A stretch of DNA of 36,044 nucleotides. Origin: an uncultured Prevotellaceae bacterium. GTDB lineage: Bacteria > Bacteroidota > Bacteroidia > Bacteroidales > Bacteroidaceae. The stretch covers positions 1 to 36,044 of the forward strand of contig CALBJW010000134.1 in assembly GCA_937893145.1 (NCBI GenBank). Reading direction: 5' to 3'. Shown in pieces: positions 7,761 through 16,600 of this stretch. The position numbers were made by a program, and so were the translations under genes. Numbering within the stretch: the first letter of the stretch is position 1; each line of letters starts with the position of its first letter. The notes beneath the pieces were generated by a model. It was not told where the DNA came from. It worked only from the letters and a program-made list of their open reading frames with translations, and ran no database searches.

Positions 7761-8165
7761 ATGATAAACTATATTTTCGAACTTAAAGACAAGGTACGCG
7801 ACTATGAGTGCGACCTGCAAGGAATAGTGAACAACGCTAACTACCAGCATTATCTGGAACATTGTCGTCATGAGTTTCTGTTGGCTCACAACATCAGTTT
7901 CGCAGAACTGCACGATAAGGGAACAGATGCTGTAGTGGCTCGACTCACCATGCAGTTCAAGGTGCCTCTTCGTAGCGGCGATGAATACATCTCTAAACTC
8001 TGGATAAAGAAGGACGGTCTGAAGTATGTGTTCATGCAGGACATCTTCCGTGCTTCGGACATGAAACTCAGCATCCGTGCTCAGGTGGAAAGCGTGTGCA
8101 TCGTGAATGGCAGACTCAGCGACTGCGAAGAACTCAACGAGAAGTTCGCACCTTTCTTTGGATAA
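7761..8165 (+). CDS. Hotdog-fold acyl-CoA thioesterase (YbgC/FadM-like)
   Basis: A 134-residue single hotdog domain. The signature VRDYECDLQGIVNNANYQHY (about 12-31) matches the active-site region of the 4-hydroxybenzoyl-CoA/YbgC thioesterases, in which the Asp of the D-x-x-G-I/V segment is catalytic, followed by the long HCRHEFL helix and four beta strands. Such enzymes hydrolyse acyl-CoA or acyl-carrier-protein thioesters in the cytoplasm. The length equals the usual family size. It has its own promoter (-7 box at 7728-7737) and precedes dprA by 65 bp, so the two may share a transcript. The acyl substrate cannot be predicted from sequence. Confidence 0.9.
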   Translation: MINYIFELKDKVRDYECDLQGIVNNANYQHYLEHCRHEFLLAHNISFAELHDKGTDAVVARLTMQFKVPLRSGDEYISKLWIKKDGLKYVFMQDIFRASDMKLSIRAQVESVCIVNGRLSDCEELNEKFAPFFG

Positions 8166-8230
8166 AGACGAAACGCAGCGCTACGAAACGGCTACACCTA
8201 CTATATACCATTTAACTAATAGCACCCAAG

Positions 8231-9355
8231 ATGGAACAGGAACACATATATGCAATGGCGCTAAGCCACATACCAGGCATTAGTCTGACCACAGCCCACA
8301 TACTTTATACTACTATGGGTTCAGCAACAAGTGTGTTCGAAAACAGACTTGACATAAAGAGCTATATTCCTGATGCATCGACAAGACTTGTCAATGCGTT
8401 GAAGGATGTGGACCTTGCCATCAAAAGGGCGGAAAAGGAAATGGAATTCATTGCAAAGAAGAATGTTCGTGTCTTCGCCATGAACGACAACGAATATCCT
8501 CAGCGCATGAAGATATACGATGATGCCCCTATCACACTATATTACTGCGGAAACGGTGATTTGAACAAGGCAAAGATGGTGAGCATGGTAGGTACAAGAA
8601 AGTGCAGCGAATATGGTAAGGAGTTATGCTACAACTTCGTTTCCGACCTCAAGAAATACTACCCTGACACAATGATTGTTAGTGGTTTAGCATACGGCAT
8701 TGACATTAATTCGCACAGGGCAGCCCTCAAGAATGATATGGACACGGTGGGAGTGCTGGCACATGGACTGGACCGCATATACCCTTCTGTTCATCGACAG
8801 ACAGCGGTGGAAATGGTTACTCATGGTGGTCTGCTCACTGAATACATGAGCGAAACAACACCCGAGAAGGGCAACTTCGTGGCACGCAACCGCATTGTAG
8901 CAGGAATATGTGATGCCTGCATCGTGGTGGAGAGTGCTGCTCGTGGAGGTTCACTCATCACGGCAAACATTGCAGATGCTTACAATAAGGATGTATTTGC
9001 ATTTCCTGGTCGCACATACGACCTGTCAAGTGCTGGATGCAATGCCCTCATCAAGGGAAACAAGGCACAGATGATAGAGAGTGCCGAAGACTTTATTGAG
9101 TACATGGGATGGGGCAACCCGCTAAAACAAAACGATGCACCTATACAGCAAGAACTGTTTATCGACCTTACTGAAGAGGAAGAGAAGATAGTAGAAAACC
9201 TGAAAGGAGTGGATGAGAAAGCCATCCATCAGATAGTGAACGAAACGGGACTCAGTTACAGTCGAGTGAGTGTTCTGATGTTCGAACTTGAACTGAAAGG
9301 TGTCATAAAAGTGCTTGGAGGAGCCCGATACAGACTATTAAACAGAAATATTTAG
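8231..9355 (+). CDS. dprA: DNA processing protein DprA (Smf)
   Basis: A 374-residue protein with the full DprA layout. An N-terminal helix-hairpin-helix/SAM-like region (about 5-60, LSHIPGISLTTAHIL) is followed by the extended Rossmann domain (about 78-300) with VSMVGTRKCSEYG, SGLAYGIDINSHRAAL, RNRIVAGICDACIVVESAARGGSLITA and FAFPG. A C-terminal winged-helix domain (about 308-374, VDEKAIHQIVNETGLSYSRV) closes the protein. DprA binds incoming single-stranded DNA during natural transformation and loads RecA; many non-competent bacteria keep it too. It follows the thioesterase gene on the same strand. No other competence gene is in the window, so competence itself is not implied. Confidence 0.96.
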   Translation: MEQEHIYAMALSHIPGISLTTAHILYTTMGSATSVFENRLDIKSYIPDASTRLVNALKDVDLAIKRAEKEMEFIAKKNVRVFAMNDNEYPQRMKIYDDAPITLYYCGNGDLNKAKMVSMVGTRKCSEYGKELCYNFVSDLKKYYPDTMIVSGLAYGIDINSHRAALKNDMDTVGVLAHGLDRIYPSVHRQTAVEMVTHGGLLTEYMSETTPEKGNFVARNRIVAGICDACIVVESAARGGSLITANIADAYNKDVFAFPGRTYDLSSAGCNALIKGNKAQMIESAEDFIEYMGWGNPLKQNDAPIQQELFIDLTEEEEKIVENLKGVDEKAIHQIVNETGLSYSRVSVLMFELELKGVIKVLGGARYRLLNRNI

Positions 9356-9408
9356 GCATTTTAGCATATTTTTAGAACATAAAAGAGAGGTACACGAAAA
9401 TAAAAGTG

Positions 9409-9418
9409 TAACTTTGCA
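9409..9418 (+). promoter_or_regulatory. -7 promoter element of the FKBP lipoprotein gene
   Basis: TAACTTTGCA, a full match to TAnnTTTGCA, lies 42 bases before the ATG at 9460. No convincing TTTG is seen at -33. Confidence 0.7.
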
Positions 9419-9459
9419 CCTCGAAACAATAATTTAACAAATTAAAACATAGAAGAATA

Positions 9460-10323
9460 ATGAAGAAATTTTTCATGATGGCAGCTGTTGCAGCAATGAC
9501 TGCCATGAGTTTCACTGCATGTAATGGCGGTGGTAGCCCAAAACTTAATGATGAAGTAGATACACTCGCTTACGACTTTGGTATTGCACAGTCAGAAGGT
9601 CTCAAGCAGTATATGTCAATGCAGCTTGGTGTTGACTCTGCTTACATCGATGAGTTCATCAAGGGTATGAAGGAAGGCGCAATCAACGAAGCTGACCCTA
9701 AGAAGGAAGCTTATATGCAGGGTATCAATGTAGGTAAGCAGATTCAGAATATGCAGAAGGGTATATCTGAAAAGGTTTACGCAGGCGACTCTTCAAAGAC
9801 AGTTAACATCAACCTTATCCTCAAGGGTCTTATCGACGGTCTTAAGGGCAAGTCTAATATGACTTCACAGGAGGCAGGTGCTAAGTTCCAGGAACTCTTC
9901 GACAAGATTGACAGACAGAACATGGAGAAGATGTACGGCGAATACAAGACTCAGAACGAAGAATACCTCGCAAAGAACGCTAAGGCTGAAGGCGTACAGG
10001 TTCTCCCTTCAGGTGTTCAGTACAAGGTTCTCGTAGCAGGTGACGGTGCTGTTCCAAGCGACACAGCTTCTATCCAGGTTAACTACGAAGGTAAGACTAT
10101 CGATGGCAATATATTCGACTCATCATACGATCGCAACCAGCCACTCCCTATCAACATGGCAAATCCAGGCGTTATCCCAGGTTGGGTTGAAATCCTCAAG
10201 ATTATGCCTGCGGGTTCTACATGGGAAGTAACTATCCCAGCAGAATTGGCTTACGGTGCACAGGATATGGGTAAGATTAAGCCATACTCTACTCTTATCT
10301 TCAAGATTGAAATGTTGAAGTAA
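9460..10323 (+). CDS. FKBP-type peptidyl-prolyl cis-trans isomerase, lipoprotein
   Basis: A 287-residue envelope isomerase. A signal sequence ends in a lipobox (MSFTAC, cysteine 21), so the mature protein should be lipid-anchored. The next residues, NGGGSPK, form the usual flexible tether. The N-terminal helical domain (about 30-165) carries the double motif typical of Bacteroidales FkpA-like proteins (LAYDFGIAQSEGLKQYM). The FKBP catalytic domain (about 185-287) has NYEGKTIDGNIFDSSYDRN, VIPGWVEILKIMPAGS, IPAELAYGAQ and KPYSTLIFKIEML. The family folds or chaperones periplasmic and outer-membrane proteins. A promoter lies just upstream and a hairpin downstream, before a third FKBP gene, so the two genes may be expressed at different levels from one promoter. 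Confidence 0.94.
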   Translation: MKKFFMMAAVAAMTAMSFTACNGGGSPKLNDEVDTLAYDFGIAQSEGLKQYMSMQLGVDSAYIDEFIKGMKEGAINEADPKKEAYMQGINVGKQIQNMQKGISEKVYAGDSSKTVNINLILKGLIDGLKGKSNMTSQEAGAKFQELFDKIDRQNMEKMYGEYKTQNEEYLAKNAKAEGVQVLPSGVQYKVLVAGDGAVPSDTASIQVNYEGKTIDGNIFDSSYDRNQPLPINMANPGVIPGWVEILKIMPAGSTWEVTIPAELAYGAQDMGKIKPYSTLIFKIEMLK

Positions 10324-10366
10324 TAATACTTTCATCGCATAATAATTAAAAAAGATAATATAAATG

Positions 10367-10398
10367 ATGCCCTCTCAACCACACGGTGGAGGGGGCAT
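10367..10398 (+). terminator. Terminator or attenuator hairpin between two FKBP genes
   Basis: ATGCCCTCTCAACC (10367-10380) pairs with GGTGGAGGGGGCAT (10385-10398) around ACAC, giving 14 positions with one mismatch and one G-U pair. Only three T follow, so it may end transcription only partly and let some reads continue into the FKBP gene at 10417, for which no separate -7 box was found. Confidence 0.65.
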
Positions 10399-10416
10399 TT
10401 GCATGAAAAGAACGAT

Positions 10417-11484
10417 ATGAAAAAGATTTTATTCCTCGCTCTCATAGTACTCTCAACTGCTGCAAACGCACAGACAGAGAAGGAAGTTGCCGCTGCAGCA
10501 AAGCAGGCAGCAAAGGAACTCAAGGCAAAGAAGGCAGCAGACCTCAAGGCTTTCAAGGAAAACCAGAAGGCTGCACTCGCAGAATTTATCGCTAAGCAGA
10601 ATGCTCCTGTAAAGGAAGCAACAGAAATGTCAAAAGAAGACTCTGTAGCTCAGTTCTTCGGTATCTCTCAATCAAGAGGTTTGAAGAATTACCTCGCAAT
10701 GCAGATGGGCGTTGACACAACATACATCAACGACTTTGCTCAGGGTGTGATTGACAATACAAACATCGACCTCACAGACCCATCAAAGAAGGCTTACAGC
10801 GCTGGTCAGCAGATTGCAGGTCAGATTGTCAACATGACACAGTCATTCTCTAAGGACTATTTCGCAGCAGACCCAGACAAGTCAATGAGTGCTTCGGTAG
10901 TTGCTTCTGCACTCATCGATGGTCTTCTCGGCACAAGCAAGATTACTCCAGAAGAAGCTGGTGCACAGTTGGAGCAGATCATGAGAGCTCGCCAGGAAGA
11001 GAACAAGGAGAGAATGTACGGTCCAAACCGTGATGCTGGTGAGAAGTTCCTTGCCGAGAACAAGAACAAGGATGGTGTTGTGACTCTTCCTTCAGGACTC
11101 CAGTACAAGGTAATCACTCAGGGTACAGGAGACATTCCTAATTCAAAGGACAAGGTAAAGGTGAACTACGAAGGCAAGCTTATCGACGGAACTGTGTTCG
11201 ACTCGTCATACAAGCGTAATCAGCCTGCTTCATTTGGTGTGACTCAGGTCATCAAGGGATGGACAGAAGCACTCCAGCTCATGCCTGTAGGTTCAAAGTG
11301 GGAATTGTACATTCCATATCAGCTTGCTTACGGTGACCGCGAAACTGGTAAGGAAATTAAGCCTTACTCAGCACTTACTTTCGTGGTTGAACTTCTTGAC
11401 ATAGAGACAAAGGAAACACCAAATGCAGAGGCTCCAAAAGCAGATACAAAGGCAGCTGCAAAGAAAAGTGCTAAGAAAAAGTAA
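10417..11484 (+). CDS. FKBP-type peptidyl-prolyl cis-trans isomerase, exported, with Lys/Ala-rich ends
   Basis: A 355-residue protein with a cleavable signal peptide (MKKILFLALIVLSTAANAQ). After it comes an Ala/Lys/Glu-rich helical stretch (about 20-65) not present in the neighbouring FKBP proteins. The shared N-terminal helical domain (VAQFFGISQSRGLKNYLAMQ) follows, then the FKBP catalytic domain (about 225-330) with NYEGKLIDGTVFDSSYKRN, VIKGWTEALQLMPVGS, IPYQLAYGDRE and KPYSALTFVVELL. The tail is again Lys/Ala-rich (KADTKAAAKKSAKKK). ATG at 10417 is chosen because it begins the signal peptide; the frame also contains an upstream TTG at 10399 that overlaps the preceding hairpin. It is probably a tandem duplicate of the lipoprotein FKBP, retargeted to the periplasm. 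Substrates are unknown. Confidence 0.92.
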   Translation: MKKILFLALIVLSTAANAQTEKEVAAAAKQAAKELKAKKAADLKAFKENQKAALAEFIAKQNAPVKEATEMSKEDSVAQFFGISQSRGLKNYLAMQMGVDTTYINDFAQGVIDNTNIDLTDPSKKAYSAGQQIAGQIVNMTQSFSKDYFAADPDKSMSASVVASALIDGLLGTSKITPEEAGAQLEQIMRARQEENKERMYGPNRDAGEKFLAENKNKDGVVTLPSGLQYKVITQGTGDIPNSKDKVKVNYEGKLIDGTVFDSSYKRNQPASFGVTQVIKGWTEALQLMPVGSKWELYIPYQLAYGDRETGKEIKPYSALTFVVELLDIETKETPNAEAPKADTKAAAKKSAKKK

Positions 11485-11504
11485 TGATTACATTACATAT
11501 TGAC

Positions 11505-11533
11505 AAAAAGGCGGGCAAATGCTCGCCTTTTTT
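11505..11533 (+). terminator. Intrinsic terminator after the exported FKBP gene
   Basis: AAAAAGGCGGGC pairs with GCTCGCCTTTTT around AAAT, with one G-U pair, and the stem runs into a T-rich tract. It lies about 20 bases past the stop at 11484. Confidence 0.9.
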
Positions 11534-11607
11534 AGCATAAATCTATCTTTTTATTACTTTTTTGCAATTTTTATTCAAAATATTATTCTTATTTGAAAAT
11601 AAATGCC

Positions 11608-11616
11608 TACATTTGC
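11608..11616 (+). promoter_or_regulatory. -7 promoter element of the Lrp/AsnC gene
   Basis: TACATTTGC matches TAnnTTTGC and lies 40 bases before the ATG at 11657, in a very AT-rich leader. The -33 box is not clear. Confidence 0.65.
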
Positions 11617-11656
11617 TTACAAATTGACAACAAAAGTTTGATAAAAGCTAAACCTA

Positions 11657-12151
11657 ATGGAAAAAATCGACAAACTTGACAAGCAAATTATGGAGATTAT
11701 CTCCAACAATGCTCGTATTCCTTTTAAGGATGTAGCAGCAGTCTGTGGCGTCTCTCGTGCTGCAATCCACCAGCGTGTTCAGCGTCTTATCGACATGAAC
11801 GTAATTGTTGGTTCAGGTTATAATGTAAATCCAAAAAGTCTCGGATACAAGACATGTACATACGTAGGTATTCGCCTTGAGAAAGGTTCGATGTACACCC
11901 GAGTAGTTGATGAGTTGAACAAGATTCCAGAAATCGTGGAATGCCACTACACAACAGGCCCTTACACAATGCTCGTGAAGCTTTATGCTCGCGACAACGA
12001 ACAGCTTATGGACCTCTTGAACCGTAAGATTCAGGGTATCGCAGGTGTTGACTCAACAGAGACACTCATCTCTCTTGACCAAAGTATCAAGAAGCAGGTG
12101 CCTATCAGCATTAATCCAGAGGACAACGAGATTGAGGAAGTAGAGATTTAA
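11657..12151 (+). CDS. Lrp/AsnC-family transcriptional regulator
   Basis: A 164-residue regulator with the two standard domains. An N-terminal winged helix-turn-helix (about 5-60) has LDKQIMEIISNNARIPFKDVA and the recognition helix VSRAAIHQRVQRL. A C-terminal RAM/AsnC ligand-binding domain (about 68-145) has TCTYVGIRLEKG, IVECHYTTGPYTMLVKLYA and VDSTETLISL. Such proteins form octamers and switch genes of amino-acid metabolism or growth phase on binding small ligands; the ligand is not predictable here. The acidic tail PEDNEIEEVEI is encoded in DNA that also encodes, on the other strand, the last residues of QueG (41-bp convergent overlap). It is transcribed alone from its own promoter. Confidence 0.95.
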   Translation: MEKIDKLDKQIMEIISNNARIPFKDVAAVCGVSRAAIHQRVQRLIDMNVIVGSGYNVNPKSLGYKTCTYVGIRLEKGSMYTRVVDELNKIPEIVECHYTTGPYTMLVKLYARDNEQLMDLLNRKIQGIAGVDSTETLISLDQSIKKQVPISINPEDNEIEEVEI

Positions 12152-13079
12152 TATTGCGTATCAGCCCTTCATACTTAGCTCGCTTCACAGCAGAACCCTT
12201 GAAGAGTGCTCGATATTGTTCAATAGTTAACTGATGCCAGTCATCAGGCTTCATACTGAGGAATTCGCTTTTCGGAGTGAATTCCTCAATTTTTGTAGGT
12301 ACTGCAAACTGGTTGTAAGGACAAGCAAGTTGACAGCGGTCGCAACCATAGATATATGTACCATTATGACACTTACCATTTACCATCTGTAGCTGTTCAT
12401 CGGTGAAGTCACCACGATGCTCTATAGTGAGGTAGGACAAGCATTTCCTTGCATTTATATTATAAGGTACGCGTAGCGCGCCCGTAGGACAAGCATCAAG
12501 GCATTTATGGCACATTCCACAATGGTTCTCCATTGGAGAGTCGTACTCCAACTCAACATCAAGAAGAATCTCACAAAGGAAGAAGAAACTGCCCGCACGA
12601 GGAATGATGAGATTGGAGTTCTTCCCAATCCATCCAAGTCCTGCCCGCATAGCCCAATAGCGATCGAGGATAGGAACGGTATCAACGCACAAGAGGGATT
12701 CGGTCGCAGTAAAGGTTTGGATATACTGAAGAAGTTCACGCATCTTCTTCTTCATCACATCGTGATAGTCCAAACCGTAGGCATAATAAGCAAACTTGTA
12801 TTGATTGTCGGTGAGTTGTTTATCAGGAAAATAGTTAATTGCAAGGCAGATGATGCTCTTTGCTCCAGGCATGAGGAGCGTTGGGTCAAGGCGTTTTTCA
12901 AGGTTATTCTCAAGGTACGACATTCCTGCTTGGTTGCCTTTCTCAATCCAAGCGCGGTAAGCACTGGCTGTAGCCTCATCAACAGGCTCAGCCTTAGCAA
13001 TGCCACAAGCAGAAAAGCCGAGACGCAATGCCTCGGCTTTTATGTTATTTGAGATGTCTTGAACGCTGTTGGTTATCAT
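12111..13079 (-). CDS. queG: Epoxyqueuosine reductase QueG
   Basis: A protein of about 322 residues that carries out the last step of queuosine synthesis, reducing epoxyqueuosine in tRNA with cobalamin and two 4Fe-4S clusters. Numbering from a possible start at 13097, the N-terminal domain has LGFSACGIAKAEP and KSIICLAINYF. A central domain carries DTVPILDRYWAMRAGLGWIGKN. The two cluster motifs are CGMCHKCLDACP (about 193-204) and CDRCQLACP (about 252-260), with an extra CLSYLTIEHRG signature between them. ATG at 13079 (MITNSVQD) is preferred over 13097 because it matches the usual family start and reduces the overlap with the deacetylase gene upstream to 35 bp. The 3' end overlaps the convergent Lrp gene by 41 bp. 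It is last in a leftward operon. Confidence 0.94.
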   Translation of the reverse strand: MITNSVQDISNNIKAEALRLGFSACGIAKAEPVDEATASAYRAWIEKGNQAGMSYLENNLEKRLDPTLLMPGAKSIICLAINYFPDKQLTDNQYKFAYYAYGLDYHDVMKKKMRELLQYIQTFTATESLLCVDTVPILDRYWAMRAGLGWIGKNSNLIIPRAGSFFFLCEILLDVELEYDSPMENHCGMCHKCLDACPTGALRVPYNINARKCLSYLTIEHRGDFTDEQLQMVNGKCHNGTYIYGCDRCQLACPYNQFAVPTKIEEFTPKSEFLSMKPDDWHQLTIEQYRALFKGSAVKRAKYEGLIRNIKSLLPQSRCPLD

Positions 13080-13686
13080 CAAAAACCTTGAATTCATAGC
13101 CCTGCTCCTTGAGCCATTCTACACTCTGCGGAAGAGCTGTTTTCAGTTTATCAATACTCTTTAGTGAATCGTGAAAAGTAATGATACTACCATTGCGGGT
13201 GTAGTTCTTGATGTTATTGAACACATCGTCGGCAGTAAGCAACTTAGAGTAATCACGAGTCACGAGGTCCCACATTATAATAGTGTACTTCTTGCGAAGT
13301 GTCAGGTATTGTGGGTGAGTCATCCAGCCGTGAGGTGGACGGAAGAGGTTGGAATGAATCAAATCATTAGCCTCAATCACATTCTTCATGTATTCGTTAT
13401 GAGGATGGCGCAATCCGCCAATATGGTTGAATGTGTGGTTACCTACCTGATGACCATGCGAACGGATTAGTTCGAACAGTTCTGGGTACTTGCGCACATT
13501 ATCGCCCACCATGAAGAATGTTGCTTTCACATCATAACGGTCGAGAGTTTCAATCAACCAAGGTGTGGACTGGGGAATAGGACCATCGTCAAAGGTCAGA
13601 TAGACTGCCTTCTCCGATGGGTCCATTCGCCATATCGCACTGGGATATAACCAGCGTAACCATTTGCTTGGTTGTTCTATTATCAT
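13045..13686 (-). CDS. Polysaccharide deacetylase (NodB-homology) family protein
   Basis: A 213-residue protein consisting of a single NodB domain, a metal-dependent deacetylase of carbohydrate esterase family 4. The catalytic motifs are complete: TFDDGP (31-36, base Asp and metal Asp), VGNHTFNH (81-88, both metal histidines), RPPHG, and the closing IITFHDS. There is no signal peptide, so it either acts in the cytoplasm or is exported by an unusual route. Likely substrates are N-acetylated sugars in peptidoglycan or surface glycans. It starts 6 bp after the DUF2723 gene and overlaps queG by 35 bp, so the three genes form a tight operon. A role in glycan modification alongside DUF2723 is inferred from this order. 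Confidence 0.93.
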   Translation of the reverse strand: MIIEQPSKWLRWLYPSAIWRMDPSEKAVYLTFDDGPIPQSTPWLIETLDRYDVKATFFMVGDNVRKYPELFELIRSHGHQVGNHTFNHIGGLRHPHNEYMKNVIEANDLIHSNLFRPPHGWMTHPQYLTLRKKYTIIMWDLVTRDYSKLLTADDVFNNIKNYTRNGSIITFHDSLKSIDKLKTALPQSVEWLKEQGYEFKVFDDNQQRSRHLK

Positions 13687-13692
13687 CGTTTA

Positions 13693-16600
13693 CTAAAGTT
13701 GAACGCCAGCAGCATTACACTTGTTCATAAACGCACCGTAGAGACTGTTGAGAACATTATCAAGATGGTTGTAATCCTTAGAGTAATTAGAACCAAGTTT
13801 CTTGTAAGTATCCTGGATATTTGCAAGGATAGATAAGTTCTGGTAACAATCGTAGTACGAACCTGAGAAGCGACTGTTCGAGAGAGAGAGATACCAATCA
13901 ATGTATTCAGCCGACTTCTTTTCAAGTTGTCTTGCAATTTCTACAGCCTTGTCAGCCTTACCGCAAGCGATGTAAGCGTTGATGATTTCAAGCGAACCAC
14001 TTGCTGCATCGTGAGGAATATTGTATGATGGAATTTCTGTCGCACACTTTTCAAGTGCCTTGAGAGCCTTATCCTTCTTACCTTCCTTCACGAGGTTAGA
14101 GATGAGGTTAGCAAACCAACGGCGGTGTGTGAAGCACATGCGCTGAGTAGTCTCATCGATGTAGAGGTCTGGTTGCTTGAGATTACCATACTTATACTTA
14201 TTCATCATGTTGTCATACATCTTGTCTGTATCGACAACAGTCTGCATTGGCTGGTTCTTTGGGAATGTGAATGGTGAGATTCGCCATGCAATACCCTCCT
14301 GAATGAAGTGGTAGTAGAGGTTGCCATAGTTGCTTGCACCTACAGTAGTTGACATGTAGATAGGACGAGAGAAGTTGCTCTGAGCGAGCATTTCGAGCAT
14401 CATCATGAAGCTCTTGCTCACGCGTCCCTGACCAGCAAGGCTGATGACCATCTTATCAGGAATAGAATCGTTAGGAATCATCATGCCCGACTTGCGAACT
14501 GCTTCCTTATCAACCTTGATGTAGAGAGTGTCGCTTGGGAGACAAGAAGGCAAGTCCTTAGCCATCGAGAGGAGGTCCTCAGGAAGAGTCTCTGGATAGT
14601 TATGGAGCACGAACTTCTGAATAGCGTTCTTGAGTTCGAATGGCTCATCACCCCAAAGCATGTGTGCAGTAGTAGAATCCTGCTCATATACCTGAAGAAT
14701 GAGGTCGCGCATCTTTATACCCTGAGTAACATCTGGATTGACATCAGTCATCTCGTTAGTACCAGAAGTGTACTGGAGGCGGTTCCAACTGATTGGAAGT
14801 GGGCTCGACTGACCTTCACCCTCAAATGCAGGACGCTTCATCTGGTCGATGTACCAGTCTGTCTGGAGATAAGAAAGGTTACATACACGAACATCTGTAC
14901 GCTTGCCTTCTGTATCTTCATTGTACCAAAGAGGGAATGTATCGTTATCACCATTAGTATAGATGACACCATCGTGAGGAATTGTCTCAAGATAGTTGAG
15001 ACCGAAATCACGACATACATAGCGGTCCGAACGGTCGTGGTCGTCCCAAGTCTGGCTAACCATCTGGAGAGGAACAGCGATAGCAGGAATAAGAGCAATA
15101 GCAGATGCAGCAACAGTAACCATGCGCTTCTGAGCACCCTTGCCCATTACATTGCTCAACCACTCTGCGATTGCAGCAATACCGAGACCACACCAGATAG
15201 AGAACGCATAGAACGAACCAGCATAAGCATAGTCACGCTCACGAGGCTGCTGTGGAGTCTGGTTGAGGTATAGCACGATGGCAATACCTGTCATGAAGAA
15301 CAAGAAGAAGACAACCCAGAACTGCTGAATGCTCTTCTTGTCGCGGAATGCCTGCCAGAAGAATCCAAGGAGACCGAGGATGAGTGGAAGACAATAGAAC
15401 ACATTGTGTCCCTTGTTCTCACGAAGTTCAGAAGGAAGCTTGCTCTGGTCACCAAGACGAGGGTTGTCGAGGAATGAAATACCAGTAACCCAGTTGCCAT
15501 GCTCAAGTTCACCATTACTCTGAATATCGTTCTGGCGACCTGCAAAGTTCCACATGAAGTAGCGCCAGTACATGAAGTTCATCTGATAAGAAAGGAAGAA
15601 ACGGATGTTATCTGCCTGAGTAGGGATGGTAACTTCACGAGAACCATTGCCTGGGATATTGTAAGTGACTGTCTTTCCATCAACACCACCAAGCCACTGT
15701 TCGTATGCTCTCTTGTGTCCTTCATCGTAGATACGAGGGAAGAGCTGACACTGATTGAATGGATAAACGAGAGAAATCTTCTCACGAACCATGCGGTAAC
15801 TATCCTTCTCATCAGCAGAAGCCTTATCCTTACGCTGATAAACCTTACCACCCTTCTTGGTGTTGTAAACAAGGTCACCATTTCCGTTCTCTACAATCTC
15901 TGGCTGAGAGTTGTATGTCTGTCCGAAGAAGAGAGGACGGTCGCCATACTGCTCACGAGAGAGGTATTCGCCGAGTGTGAAGATATCCTCTGGAGAGTTC
16001 TGGTCCATCATTGGGTTGGCTGTAGAGCGAACCACGATAACAGCGTATGAACTATAACCGATGACAATCATTGTCATACAGAGCAACGCTGTGTTGAGGA
16101 TGCGTGGAGACAGATTCTTCATTGTGAAGAGAACACCACCAATGACAGCAAGAATCACTACACCCGAGATGCCAGCAGTCCATCCATGATCATAGAAAGG
16201 AATACCGAGAAGTGCAATGGAGAGGAGGAACGAGATGTTCATTCTTGTCTTGTTCTTAGACTGAGTAGTCTCGTAGAGAGCCCAAATGAGAGCTGCCGCA
16301 AGGATGGCAATATAAACATAAAGACCTGTGTTGAACGACATTCCCATTGTGTTCACGAAGAACAACTCAAACCATCCACCAACCTTAACGATACCAGGAA
16401 CAACACCGTAAAGCACTGCAGCTACGATGATTGCAGAAACGCAAAGCACGATGAGCGAACCCTTTGCTGTAGCATTCTTCGACTTCTTGTAGTAATATAC
16501 AAGCACGATGGCTGGAATACAGAGGAGGTTCAAGAGATGGACACCAATGCTGAGACCTACGAGGTAAGCAATGAACACGAGCCACTTGTCTGAATGTGGT

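Noticed and set aside
10399..10416. TTG start adding six residues to the exported FKBP
   Set aside because: It overlaps the preceding hairpin and would place charged residues before a standard signal peptide; ATG at 10417 is better.
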